Assembly (NCBI GenBank): GCA_020630065.1 | Contig: JAHDCC010000027.1 | Span: 1-42,533 of the forward strand | DNA: 42,533 nt | Direction of reading: 5' to 3' | Origin: Acidimicrobiales bacterium | GTDB taxonomy: Bacteria; Actinomycetota; Acidimicrobiia; Acidimicrobiales; SZUA-35 | Shown here: positions 26,761 through 37,200 of the stretch, piece by piece | Position numbering within the stretch: the stretch's first letter is position 1 | Layout: each line of letters starts with the position of its first letter | The notes under the pieces: model-generated | Told to the model about the DNA's origin: nothing | The model's input: the letters and a program-made list of their open reading frames with translations, nothing else | Database searches by the model: none | Program-made: the position numbers and the translations under genes

Positions 26761-27690
26761 TCAGGCGGAACCAGCACGCGACCGTGGGGATGTTTTAGTC
26801 CAAGATGTTACTGAAATATCGATGCCTTGATCGGCGACAAGTGTCGCCGTTTTAGTGAGGTCTTCGGCGAATCGCTGTTGCAAGATGTTCCGTGTCTCGG
26901 AACTGTACGTGGTTTTGTCTGCCGCCGGGAGGTACCTCAGCAACCTGTTATGTGTCGAATCGATTACGCCGTGGGCTCCAACTCGTCGCAAGGTCGCGAC
27001 GACCGGTTTCGCCAATTCGGTTAGTTTATTCGCTCGTAGCTGACCGGTGGCGTAAACCTCGTCTTGACTGTTCGCCGGGATGTACGAATCGTCGACATTC
27101 AAAAATCGGTAGACCTGCTTCAGTGTTGAAGTCGGGCTAGTTTTTATTTCGTCAAAATCGACAAGGTGAATGTTGTCAGGTTCGAACACTGAATAGACGT
27201 CGTTCAGGTGGCGACTGTAGCTGTATTTGTTGAGCAAATAGTCGCTGTTGTCGAATTCGTCGATGATGTCGTCTGCGAAATCCGTCGCTCGTAAAGAATT
27301 TTTGATGTACCTGTGGTTACTTATCGCAGCATCGACCGGGTTTCGAATACAAACGATAATTTTCGCGTCAGCATTGTATTGTCTAATGTTTTGCAACGTC
27401 TCGATTTCGTAGACGTAGTAGACGCTGAACTCGCCAGTCACCAAATCCTTGTTGGTGAACTGGCGGTGGTAACCTGCCTGGGAGTCGAGTCGCCGCATAG
27501 TTTCGAAATCGTCAGGGAACATTTTTACCAGTTGACCAGTCGCAAAATAGTTGGTTTCTTTGATGTTCGAGAAACCGATTTCGGGGTGAGCGTCTAGGTG
27601 ATGGCTAACCCACGTCGTGCCACATTTGGGAAACCCGATCCCGAAGAAGTCAACCCGGAACTGTTCCTCGGCCTGCCGGTTCTTAGACAC
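26761..27690 (-). CDS. Sulfotransferase (PAPS-dependent)
   Basis: This 309-residue protein has the 5'-phosphosulfate-binding loop FGIGFPKCGTTWVSHHL near residue 14 and the 3'-phosphate motif IIVCIRNPVDAAISNHRY in the middle, as in bacterial and eukaryotic sulfotransferases. Family members transfer sulfate from PAPS to sugar or lipid hydroxyls. The start overlaps the end of the arabinosyltransferase gene by 8 bases, so the pair is translationally coupled. The likely acceptor is therefore a cell-envelope glycan or glycolipid; this is inference from context. Confidence 0.86.
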   Translation of the reverse strand: MSKNRQAEEQFRVDFFGIGFPKCGTTWVSHHLDAHPEIGFSNIKETNYFATGQLVKMFPDDFETMRRLDSQAGYHRQFTNKDLVTGEFSVYYVYEIETLQNIRQYNADAKIIVCIRNPVDAAISNHRYIKNSLRATDFADDIIDEFDNSDYLLNKYSYSRHLNDVYSVFEPDNIHLVDFDEIKTSPTSTLKQVYRFLNVDDSYIPANSQDEVYATGQLRANKLTELAKPVVATLRRVGAHGVIDSTHNRLLRYLPAADKTTYSSETRNILQQRFAEDLTKTATLVADQGIDISVTSWTKTSPRSRAGSA

Positions 27691-30600
27691 TATCTGTTCC
27701 TTTCTGAATCGCCGTTAACGTTCGTTTAGCTCGAATTAGACGCATGACGACAAAGTTTGCTGCCAAAAACACGATGACGGCTAGACTCGCTTTTTGGGCC
27801 CAGGCCACGAAGAGAGAAGGCCTGTAAACCATCGTCAACGTACCGCGACCGTCGCCGGTCACGAACCAAGCATTCGCATATCCGTTGGCTACGACGTGCT
27901 CGCTTTTCCAACCTTGCGGAATGGTTAGTTGCCATCCCGGATCGTGGGATTCCGGTAGCACCACCAACAGTTTCTCACCGGTTGCTTCAAGCTCGGCCCT
28001 ATAACGGTCGGACGATTCTTTTGTAGACGTATACGACGGTTGTTGGCCCTGTTTCTGCGTTGGTGTTATGTGGACCCGTGGCGTTGTATCCCGTATGACT
28101 CTGACGTTCCGGTAACTCATTTTGGTGGCGGCGTTGTTGGTGTCGGCGTAGAAGAACAGCAACGCGTCGCCTGACTCTTCCCGCAGCTCAACTTTCGCTT
28201 CATACCGGTTGTCTGTATGGTCTTTGCTCCGCAAAATCTCTGTCGCTACACATTCGTTGGCAACTTCTTGCCATACACAGAACCTCGGTTTGGCGGTTCC
28301 CACGAGCGTATCGAACTCAAATGCGAGGTCTAAGGTCGCTCCCGGAGGAGCAGATATTGGGGCCGCAACACAAGCAGAATGGTCGTTGGCCCCGAGGGTC
28401 ACACCACTGGGATGGTACGTAACTTCAAGTCCAGCTTCTTCGAGTGTTTTACTGGTTCGTTTGTTGCAGTCTTGCAGGTAGCCAAAGTCCTCTAGCAGGT
28501 TCGGGGCCACTGAGGTGGACGTCAACGTCACTTCCCCATTAGGGGAATCAACGATGTAGTCCGACGTCGCATCGATTGAGATCGTTCGTTCGTTTCTTGA
28601 CACCGTTGACGTTCGCGGCAAACTATACGATGCCACGGTCTGTCGACCGTCCGAACCTTCCTCATAGCTGGCATGAAAGTAAAGGCTCCGTTTACTTGTA
28701 CTCGCATCGGCCAGGATTGTTACCGGCCGGTCCATAGTTGATGCGGTGAACCGCTGATCGATCTCGCAAACAGATTTGCTGTGGTCCCACAAACATACGC
28801 GACCTAGCCCGTCCCGAATCTCTTCTACCGAAAAAACTATAACCGTCTTATGGCTGCTTTCAGGAACACTAAAGATAGTGCAGGCAGTGTGTTCGGCTGC
28901 GGTCAGCTCGATCGACTCTTCAGATATCACGCTGCTTAGTTTCACCTCGGCGAGAGGTCGCTGATCGACGTTGTTGCAGTCGTCGAGTTCTCTCACTAAC
29001 GGCAGCGGCGTCGAACCAGACGCCTCGAGTAACGTTATTTCCCCATCACCAATTTCGAGGTCTTGGCTATCTCGTAACGGCTGAACCACGCCCCCACTCT
29101 TCACATAGGTCGTAGTTTCAACATTTTTAGGAACCTCAGAGACGAGTGTGTCCTCAAGCTCTATTTCATCGATGGAAATATCGGGACGGATCAGGAAGTT
29201 CCACGAACTCTCGGTTTCTTCGACCGCTATGTGGTTACTGGCTACTTGTGCCCGCACTTCGCCTGACGCGACGTTGGCTCGAATCTGGTCACCGGTTGGT
29301 TTGGGTTTCCAAAAGAATCCGTTGGGGTGCGACGGTCCACTCGTTTCGGAGTCGACTACGTCGTTACCTGTCCAGGCAACCGCGTCGGTTGCGTCTTCTG
29401 GCCGAGAGGTTGACCAGTCACTCACCACCTCCACAGACTCGAATCGGTCTTCGGTCTCGACTTCGTAAACGTCGGCGATCGCAGACGAGTAGATCGGATT
29501 CAAAATATCGAGCTGCCGAGCTTGACTATCCAGCTCTTTGAAGTCGTGAGACGTATCTTTACGAACAATAATATGACTTACGCCGAGCGCTCGACTCAGG
29601 TGGTTGACAGCCGCAGGGTCTGCGTCGACGATAGAAGCGTGGAGCGATTGAAACTGGCCGCTAAACGCCTGGTTCGCTTCGAAGTAGCCTCCGGGGTATG
29701 CCTGAATGATCGGCCGGCTAAAGAACTGATTCGCTAAATCAACACCGTGATAACCCCATGTTGTGGTCACCTGGTAGTAGTCGTTGATCGGGAAAATCGC
29801 CACTTTACCTTGGTCGGACGTTTGCTGTAGGACTCCTTCGATTTCTTCCCATTCCTTTGGCACTTCGACTCGGCTTGGAGGTAGAACCCCACGATTCTGA
29901 GTTGGGATAACTTCGCCGGTCAGGATCGGGTACGGATGCACAAAACTGACGACCGCCAACGATAAGCCGAGGGCAACAAAGGATGGCCTGACGATTCGGG
30001 CAGCCACACGCCGCATCTTAGTTGGGCGACTCTTCCAAAGCGCTTCCAACATCACGGCAAACAGTACGACGTAGAGCAGTGTTAGAAGCGGCCCGAACTT
30101 GCTTGCAGGGTCCCGAAAAAGCCACCAGCCCGGGATGTTCTCGATCAAGAACAAGTTGACTTGTTCGAATGTTCCATGTATTCCCTGAGCAATAACGATC
30201 AGGACAACACCACTGCATGCGAGTGCGGCACCTAGCAGGCGACGCTGCGAAGATTTGGAACGAAGCAGAACTATCAACCCAGCCAACGCTCCCAACGGGA
30301 GAACCCAGCGCATAAATATCCAGGGTGACGAGTCGAGCGTGCCTGAATAGGGCTTGTACTGTTCCCACCCCCAGTGAGCGGTAAGAGTAACTATCCGATG
30401 TAAATCGTTTTGAGCGTTTACCCAACTCCATCCAGTATCACTCGTGTCGGCGGTGAACGACACGCCAGCCGGGCCGCCCGACATGAACAGGTGGGCGGTT
30501 GGGACAACCCACCACATATGAAAGATCGCCACCGGCAATACTGAAGTAGCTGCAAACCGAACGAATGAACGACGTTCCGTTTTCTGAAATATTGCGATGA

Positions 30601-31246
30601 CGGTGACTACCAGAAGAGTCGAAGTGACAGTCACCACCACAAGCGGCGGGTTGACTGAGAGATATGCGATAGGAAAGCTACATAGCGCCATTCTGAGAAC
30701 CGAATGGGGACGGCCAAGTAGACAGCCGCCGAGTTCACCGATCAACAAACCGACAGTCCCTAAAGCCAACGGGAAGATCAGGTTCGGAACGTAAAGCATC
30801 ACAAACGGGTTCACGAATGCGAGCACACCAGCAAACGCCATCGACCATTTGTTGTCAACCACGAGGCGCACAAGATGGACCGCCCCTATCGCACAGACAG
30901 ACGCGACGACGGCAAAGAGCACTCGTTGGGCAACCAAGGTGTCGCCTCCCACCGACTCGACGACACGAACCAATAGAGTTTCGGTTGATCGCCCAGCGTT
31001 ACTTCGGGTTCCCCCAGCACCGGTCAGTTGATGTCCCCACGTTGTAAATGCCTCTGCTCGGAGGCTGTTACGAATCAGCGGCGACACGTCTCCGGCTCCG
31101 ATGTAGCGTCCGGGGTCGAACCATCGTAAAACCAGTGCCGAATTGACCAGCACCGGCAAGATGTAGTGCCACTGGCGTTCAAACGACTGTCGGCACCTTC
31201 GAACGGAGCAGGATACGGCCGCTAAGAGGATGTCTCCGAATTTCAT
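27683..31246 (-). CDS. DUF3367/AftD-like arabinofuranosyltransferase
   Basis: This 1,187-residue protein begins with many transmembrane helices (about 20-440), a GT-C-type glycosyltransferase membrane core. An acidic motif RWFDPGRYIGAGDVSP sits in the first outside loop, where the catalytic aspartate is expected. The following ~700 residues are extracytoplasmic and beta-rich, with paired cysteines (ELDDCNN, DCNKRT, SACVAAP), probably carbohydrate-binding modules. It ends with a PGWQLTIPQGW segment and a final transmembrane helix. This layout is that of actinobacterial AftD, an alpha-(1-3)-arabinofuranosyltransferase of arabinan synthesis. Mycobacterial AftD is somewhat longer (about 1,400). 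The coupled sulfotransferase suggests decoration of the polymer. Confidence 0.78.
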   Translation of the reverse strand: MKFGDILLAAVSCSVRRCRQSFERQWHYILPVLVNSALVLRWFDPGRYIGAGDVSPLIRNSLRAEAFTTWGHQLTGAGGTRSNAGRSTETLLVRVVESVGGDTLVAQRVLFAVVASVCAIGAVHLVRLVVDNKWSMAFAGVLAFVNPFVMLYVPNLIFPLALGTVGLLIGELGGCLLGRPHSVLRMALCSFPIAYLSVNPPLVVVTVTSTLLVVTVIAIFQKTERRSFVRFAATSVLPVAIFHMWWVVPTAHLFMSGGPAGVSFTADTSDTGWSWVNAQNDLHRIVTLTAHWGWEQYKPYSGTLDSSPWIFMRWVLPLGALAGLIVLLRSKSSQRRLLGAALACSGVVLIVIAQGIHGTFEQVNLFLIENIPGWWLFRDPASKFGPLLTLLYVVLFAVMLEALWKSRPTKMRRVAARIVRPSFVALGLSLAVVSFVHPYPILTGEVIPTQNRGVLPPSRVEVPKEWEEIEGVLQQTSDQGKVAIFPINDYYQVTTTWGYHGVDLANQFFSRPIIQAYPGGYFEANQAFSGQFQSLHASIVDADPAAVNHLSRALGVSHIIVRKDTSHDFKELDSQARQLDILNPIYSSAIADVYEVETEDRFESVEVVSDWSTSRPEDATDAVAWTGNDVVDSETSGPSHPNGFFWKPKPTGDQIRANVASGEVRAQVASNHIAVEETESSWNFLIRPDISIDEIELEDTLVSEVPKNVETTTYVKSGGVVQPLRDSQDLEIGDGEITLLEASGSTPLPLVRELDDCNNVDQRPLAEVKLSSVISEESIELTAAEHTACTIFSVPESSHKTVIVFSVEEIRDGLGRVCLWDHSKSVCEIDQRFTASTMDRPVTILADASTSKRSLYFHASYEEGSDGRQTVASYSLPRTSTVSRNERTISIDATSDYIVDSPNGEVTLTSTSVAPNLLEDFGYLQDCNKRTSKTLEEAGLEVTYHPSGVTLGANDHSACVAAPISAPPGATLDLAFEFDTLVGTAKPRFCVWQEVANECVATEILRSKDHTDNRYEAKVELREESGDALLFFYADTNNAATKMSYRNVRVIRDTTPRVHITPTQKQGQQPSYTSTKESSDRYRAELEATGEKLLVVLPESHDPGWQLTIPQGWKSEHVVANGYANAWFVTGDGRGTLTMVYRPSLFVAWAQKASLAVIVFLAANFVVMRLIRAKRTLTAIQKGTDSV

Positions 31247-31531
31247 CGACGCACCAATACAACCGATTTTGAAGCGGTACTCAGATTAGTTTTGTTGGTT
31301 ACAGCCATCACTAGCATCCCTCAATGCAAACTCTGGGAGAGCCCTACGAGGTATCTAATCGGCTGATTAGGTTCAGAACTTACGCAAAGGCGGGATTAGA
31401 TTCCTAAGTTCGATGACACACGAGCGGCGATGATGGTCCCGACTATTTTAGATGTACAGGCGCTGTTGCAGCGGGGCTTCAGGCGGCACGGGAGTTTCTG
31501 TTTGTCGCCGAGGTTAAAGACAAGTTTCGTC
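31247..31531. other. Intergenic boundary between core and toxin region
   Basis: These 285 bases separate the arabinosyltransferase start from the end of the toxin operon. A perfect short dyad CTAATC-GGCT-GATTAG lies at about 31,360-31,375. The plus strand from about 31,430 to the next gene is open in two frames with amino-acid-like composition, but without a start, ribosome site or recognisable family. I see no clear gene. This is where the accessory locus begins. Confidence 0.4.
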
Positions 31532-32878
31532 TCATGTTGGATAGTAGAGTTTGCGAGCTTTCTGACCCGGCTCTGTCCGAACAGCTCCCGTTTCTTCCAG
31601 GTGATCTAAAATGTCCGGTAACCGAAGAGACGGATGTAAACGCGGCACGTAGACCGCTTGGTCGATGGAATAAATCGTCCGGCCAGGAGCGTGGTTCACA
31701 ACCGCAAGAACCGCATCAGCAGATTCCTGTCTATTCAAATATGTGTCCCACTGGCCAGCTGACTCGATAGTTTCGACCCAATCAACCCGCTGAGCCAACC
31801 GAGATTTCGGAGTAGGCACGTTCTGTTCCCACTGAGAAATATCTTTCGGAAGCCTAAACTTGTTACGGGAATGGTCACGAAACTTAAACTTCCTACGACT
31901 TACCTCTTCGAGCAACATCGAGCCGGGAAGACGACTAACAAAGTCATGATCCACAAGCACATGGAGTCCGGTATCGTCCCACACGATAGAAGGCCGTTTG
32001 CCGACCCACACGGCTCCGAAAGCAACATCGTCCCATTTCGCTAGTCGAAGAGCTTGATCGAACAACTCCGAATAGGACCGCTCATCCATATCAGAGCTAT
32101 CCCAAAGAACCTGAATGGCGTCTTCAGCGAACCCATCAAAAAACACTGGATCCGGCAGATCTTTCACTCGTTGAACGTCAACCTCTATCGAAACCGACTC
32201 GTCATTTCTGTTCCTATCGAGAAACGCTTTAACTTCTCGAGGTGAAACAGCGGTCTCTAGAAACGCCGAGAACTCATTACCAACACCAAACACTCCATCG
32301 AAGAGCCGCTTACGCCAATACTGCTCCTCGGAAATAGCCCGACTCGGATCAGCGGAAACGGCCACAAAATCGGCATCATCCGACGCAAGCTTACGCTCAT
32401 GTTCAGAACCAAATCGCCGAACCAAAACCGTACCATCAGCCATCCGACGAAAAACCCGCCTCGACTCGGCCTGCTCAAACCAACGATCATCAACACTCCG
32501 CCGATAAACCGTGTGATAGTCAGACGCGTCGTCTGATCGATGAGCGTACTCGAAATGAATCATGTACCCTTCGACAAGCTTCCTGTTTAACGCATCCGGA
32601 TCAGCCAACCGTTCACGAAAATAGTCAGGAATTTTCACAGGATTAGTTGGCCCCATGAAAGTCTTCGCCGTTTGGGAATCGGTAAAAGTTTTCAAAAGCG
32701 TGATCCGCACTTTAGATTCATCCGGCTCTAGTCGAAGCTCAAATTCAGTGGCCCCCACCCGGTCAGGAGTAAACGTCGCCGAATACGCCACCGGCAACGA
32801 ATCTACCCATCCAGCAACACTCACAAACTCCAGAGCCTGCTCAAACAGCCCACGCAACTCACGCACATCAACATTCAT
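31532..32878 (-). CDS. Unrecognised 448-residue protein, third gene of the ADP-ribosylation toxin operon
   Basis: This soluble, charged 448-residue protein has no signal peptide or membrane helix. I recognise no family. Its N-terminal half is beta-rich with many Asp and Arg residues. A middle segment (PSIVWDDTGLHVLVDHDF) has the look of a structural domain. The last ~60 residues (YSIDQAVYVPRLHPSLRL ... RKLYYP) resemble a small winged-helix-like end, though weakly. It follows the ADP-ribosylglycohydrolase stop by 36 bases on the same strand, with an AAAGG site. Its position suggests a loading adaptor, second immunity protein or modulator of the toxin. That role is inferred from position only. 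Confidence 0.68.
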   Translation of the reverse strand: MNVDVRELRGLFEQALEFVSVAGWVDSLPVAYSATFTPDRVGATEFELRLEPDESKVRITLLKTFTDSQTAKTFMGPTNPVKIPDYFRERLADPDALNRKLVEGYMIHFEYAHRSDDASDYHTVYRRSVDDRWFEQAESRRVFRRMADGTVLVRRFGSEHERKLASDDADFVAVSADPSRAISEEQYWRKRLFDGVFGVGNEFSAFLETAVSPREVKAFLDRNRNDESVSIEVDVQRVKDLPDPVFFDGFAEDAIQVLWDSSDMDERSYSELFDQALRLAKWDDVAFGAVWVGKRPSIVWDDTGLHVLVDHDFVSRLPGSMLLEEVSRRKFKFRDHSRNKFRLPKDISQWEQNVPTPKSRLAQRVDWVETIESAGQWDTYLNRQESADAVLAVVNHAPGRTIYSIDQAVYVPRLHPSLRLPDILDHLEETGAVRTEPGQKARKLYYPT

Positions 32879-32914
32879 CGCTTCAACCTTTCCGTTGAAG
32901 TCTCTGACGTGTTG

Positions 32915-34207
32915 TTAGAGATCCCAAATCGGAGGACCAGTATGTGTCGGTAGATAAGTTCGAGTAGTTCCATAATCCCACATGTTGGCGTTATCAATAC
33001 TCAGATATCTCAGCTGATCACACAGCTCGACCAAATCATCGACGCGATACGTTTGAGCACCTACATTTCCGTGAAGTGGTTCGACCCACCGCTCCGGGAT
33101 CTCGTCGAGACCGTAAATCACACCGGCTAACCCTCCAGCTACAGCTGCGACCGTGTCGGTATCACCGCCGACATCACAGGCGTTGTACATCGCCTCTTCA
33201 AACGAATCGCTTCTCTTAACTGCCCAATACGCATCGCTAAAACAACCCCACACTGTCCCATTCGGCATGGTAGTTCCTCTTGGTGAAGCAACAATTCGTT
33301 CATACGGTTCACGTAAACCATCTTTCAAGAAACCCAGAAACCGATCCATCCGAGCATCCAGGTCACGAAACCCGCTAGCTTGGCTGCAAAGCATATGAAA
33401 TAGTGCTCTACCTTCCCCCGCTGCCGGATCTGCGTGGGTCACTGACGAAAGATATCTCGCTACCTCAGCAGAGCCCTCACCAACTAACGCCCAACGAGCC
33501 GCAGCGAAACTGGAGCGCATCAAAGAACCATTGCCGGCCGAGCCATTCGGATGCTGCTCGAAATACTGCTTCGGAGCTCGGGGCCATCCAGGAGAGCTGG
33601 TTAACACAGCACGAGTTGAAATCCCAACATCTTTCGGCCCCGACGCTACCCACTGACCGAACCGACGAAACATATCGGCACGGTCCGGCCAACCAACGTC
33701 AACAATCGACTCAGCTTCAATAATCGCCATCTGGGTGTCGTCGGTAAACTCACCTGGATCCCACAAACTACTACCAACCATTTCATTACTGGTCGACCCA
33801 GCAGGAAAACGATCACGAAACGCTCCAGCAGGCCCAAACTCGAACGGAGCACCCAAAGCGTCACCAACCGCAGCGCCAACCACCAAACCTCGTAAATGCT
33901 GATGACGATCGGAGCTCATATGTTGACGGTTAATAGAGTTCATGTTCCCGTGCACAACCGGCTCTGTATAAGTACTTATCGTTCCGTCAGCAACACCATC
34001 GGCCCAGGCCTGATTCGAAGTCTCTTCCATCTCAACTCGCTGGTCGAAATTTCGCCTCATCTCAGAACCAAGGCTTCTTCTATACCTATCCGGGTCCTTT
34101 TCGTGCTCCGCCTGCCATGCACGGCTCTTCTCGCTCTCGCGTTCCAGAACAGCCAAATATTCCGGGGTGTAAATTTCTTTGCTCCGCTTTAACGGATTGT
34201 CAACCAC
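32915..34207 (-). CDS. ADP-ribosylglycohydrolase with N-terminal extension, candidate immunity protein (Tri1-like)
   Basis: This 430-residue protein has an ADP-ribosylglycohydrolase (DraG/ARH) domain from about residue 97. It includes GLVVGAAVGDALGAPFEF, the metal motif GEFTDDTQM, GSAGNGSLMR and the second metal motif VGGDTDTVAAVAGGLAG. It would remove ADP-ribose from protein arginine or similar acceptors. Residues 1-96 are an extra charged helical extension (KRSKEIYTPEYLAVLE, EEHEKDPDRYR-like) not part of the usual enzyme. The GTG start with a GGGAGG site six bases upstream supports the long form; the internal ATG at residue 97 has no ribosome site. It lies 17 bases after the ADP-ribosyltransferase toxin. 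By analogy with Tri1 of the Tre1/Tri1 pair, it could both block the toxin and reverse its modification. Confidence 0.88.
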   Translation of the reverse strand: MVDNPLKRSKEIYTPEYLAVLERESEKSRAWQAEHEKDPDRYRRSLGSEMRRNFDQRVEMEETSNQAWADGVADGTISTYTEPVVHGNMNSINRQHMSSDRHQHLRGLVVGAAVGDALGAPFEFGPAGAFRDRFPAGSTSNEMVGSSLWDPGEFTDDTQMAIIEAESIVDVGWPDRADMFRRFGQWVASGPKDVGISTRAVLTSSPGWPRAPKQYFEQHPNGSAGNGSLMRSSFAAARWALVGEGSAEVARYLSSVTHADPAAGEGRALFHMLCSQASGFRDLDARMDRFLGFLKDGLREPYERIVASPRGTTMPNGTVWGCFSDAYWAVKRSDSFEEAMYNACDVGGDTDTVAAVAGGLAGVIYGLDEIPERWVEPLHGNVGAQTYRVDDLVELCDQLRYLSIDNANMWDYGTTRTYLPTHTGPPIWDL

Positions 34208-34224
34208 AGGACACCTCCCTTTAC

Positions 34225-37200
34225 TTAAGACTCAACCATCGTCACTACCGGGATTGAGCCACTGGTATCGATTCGTACAATTTCGAACTTCGTCCCAGGT
34301 CTAAACAGAATTTCACTTTCCACTGGATAGCTGGACGCGTTCCCGACGACTCGACCGTTATCTGAAGCCTCTATCTTAAAGATAACTGGATTCGGCTTAT
34401 GTCTGCTAGCAAATCCATCAGCAACCGCTCTGTTAGTTGACGAACTCAAGAATGCCCCGTCGGAGTAGGTTTCTGCTCCTCCTATCAATTCTAAGTAGAC
34501 ATCATCCGGCAAATTTGTTCCGCGGTATAGCGGCGCTGAATGGCCGTACACTGGCAACTGGTCAAGACCATGGATAGCGTCATCAACAACACGTTGAAGC
34601 TCAGATGACAATCCATCTGGGTCTACACGAAGACCGGTATTGATATCGCCATAGTAGTCATCCTTTGTGTAATCCACGATTCCTTGGCGGCCTTGATCGT
34701 CGAGAAGAGAAACTGTATCAAGGCTAGAGAAATCCGGAGAACCATCGGAGTTGAAATCAGGAATATCCAAGTCAGTCGATTTTGACACAACGGGAGGTAT
34801 CGCATCAGCATCTGTTGTCAAGGGTTCTCGGGCACCCGATTCTACATCCGCCTCGTCAAGACGAGAAACGCGTTGACTCTCAGAGAACGTTTCTACATCG
34901 GGTTTAAACTTGAGCCTCGACTTGTTGAGTATCGTGCCTAACCCGTCCGAGGTGGCGCTAAAAACTCTGCTCGGAGCGGTCACCCACGCCCTAGTGCCAT
35001 TGCCGACAAGTTTCAACGCATGCCGCGCCCCTGCCCTCACACCCTGCTGAACGGTTACACGAGCCACACTCGCAGTCGCGCTTGAACCAAACGTAAAGGC
35101 CGCTAAAACCACTTCAGGGGCGACTTGACCAGCGAACCGGCCCGGTTCGTAAACAAACGTATCGAAGTCGACCATCGAAGACGCCAGATCACGGGCATCA
35201 CTTATCTTCGACGTTCCGAGGCGACGCCTCTGCTCTTCTGCCTGATCGTAGTCGTCGGTCCAAGGCATGAAAGTTTGGGCAGTGTCGGCCATCGCTCCCA
35301 TACCTTCCCACGTTGCTACTCCCCGATGTTGATAATCACCGTCACCGAACTGGTCATCAAACTGTTCACGGGCGCGTTCAATATGAAACGCCGGCGATAG
35401 TGGAACCGCAGCCGACAGGTCGTAAATACCGACCGCGAAATCGCCGACGCCTTTACCAAAGTCAGTGACGTAGCCGACCGGGTTGTTAGTCAACCTCCGA
35501 CCGTTTGTCGGATCGTCATCATGAAAACCGGCAAGCTCCCAACCGACACCAAGCACACCACCGTGTGAAGCGATACCGTCGCCTAACTTGTTCCACCCGC
35601 TACGATTATCAAGCCAATGGTTTTCGAGTGTGACGTCGATGGCGACCGCAAGCTTTTCCTCGTCAGTGACTGGACCGTCTTCTCCCGGACTTGTAAGGTT
35701 CGCCCGGACATCGGCCAAAGCTTGTTCCGAGTAGGTTCCGTCCGAACGGTCGGGGTCACCTATCAAACCGTTCTCTCGACCTGTGTTTAACGTGGTGAAA
35801 ATTGATCTGTTCAGTTGGAACTGTTGAACCTCTTGCCGGGTGATCGTTCCGTCACCGTCCCCCGCTGTGATGTACTCTCCGTCACCTAAACCAGATAGGA
35901 ACCGACCGTCGTTGGCAACGTCGATGTGGTTCATGGCGTCCGGGTTGTCGTTCAAAAACTGTGCGACTGCACGGGCCCCTACGGTGGCATCGGGGTCGGC
36001 GAGTATCGCGTCGATATCTTCTTGGCTCATCTTGCCGTCGCGGAACTCTTTGTCGCCTTGTTTAGCGGTTTCGATTTCGGTGAACACGTCGCTGTCGTCG
36101 TAATTTTCGATCGATAGTATTGCTGCTGCTTCATCACCGCCAGTTATTGGGAGGTCGAGGAAGCCGGGTGGAGCTTCCTGGTAGATCTCGGGACGATTCG
36201 CCGGGTCGGCGCCTTGAATGTAGGCGACCATCGTGTTGTAAGAGACGTCGTTGTGTTCAGCCAATGCCAACAAGCCCAGGTCGACGTCGCCGAAATCTGG
36301 GCCTTCGTTGTCATCGAAATCTGTGTCTAACGCTTCTTCAGTTTTTTCGTATAACTGTTCCTGCAGAGCAAACGTAAACACCGTTGCGTTGTATTCTTTG
36401 CCGTACGCTAGACCCGTGCCCTCCAACGTTTCGATATAGCTGGCATCACCGTACTCTTCTCTAACTGCAGCGCCGACCGCATCATCAACCGAGACCCCAT
36501 CGTTAAGCAGGGCGGTAAATTCTCGTGCCAGTCCCCTATCGCCGTTGGTTAGAAGGTCGATGCGTCTGTTTCGTTCCACCCACAGCTTGGTTTTTGTGTA
36601 TGGTTCATCGCCTTCGTAGTTGTCGATCTCGTATTGCAGCTGTTCGATCTCGGTTCCCAGAACGGCGTATTCGGCTTCTCCGTACGCAATCTGATGTTCG
36701 AGCGCTACGTCGACGGCTCGAGGTAACAACCCGTCTTCGTAGATTCTGTCGGTCCACAGCGTCGAGTATTCGCCGTCGACGACTTTCGCTGCCCCTTCAG
36801 CTGTAGCACCGTTTCCGATGAGGGTTTCGAAGTTTTCTTTTGTGCCATCAATTTCACCGTCGGAACCGTCAACCAAAACTGCTTGGCCGATGGTGAGGCC
36901 CAGGAGCAGGTCTGGGTCGGTCACTTCGAGAACGAGTCTCCCCAAGATGTCCTGCACCGCGGCGTCGTTGACTTCGATGTCGTCGCCTGTGCTCGCGGCG
37001 CCGATAGTTTCAGCCAGGGTTTTTAGTGCCGCGTCTTCGGCCGCCCGGATGGAGTTGTATTCGGCTTGAGCATCGACGGCTTGTTGCCGTTCGGCGGCGG
37101 TCGTGTCAACTGCTCCGCCATAGGAATACGCCGACCCGGTGTACATGGCGAGTACGTCGCTATCGATGTTAGAGATTTTTGTGCGTAGTGCTGATTCTCG

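Noticed and set aside
31360..31375. Hairpin CTAATC-GGCT-GATTAG as terminator
   Set aside because: The stem is six AT-rich pairs with no T tract on either strand, too weak for a terminator; no role assigned.
31425..31670. Plus-strand coding relic before the 448-residue gene
   Set aside because: Two frames read protein-like for 30-40 codons, but there is no start context, no family resemblance and much overlap with the minus-strand gene end; chance cannot be excluded.
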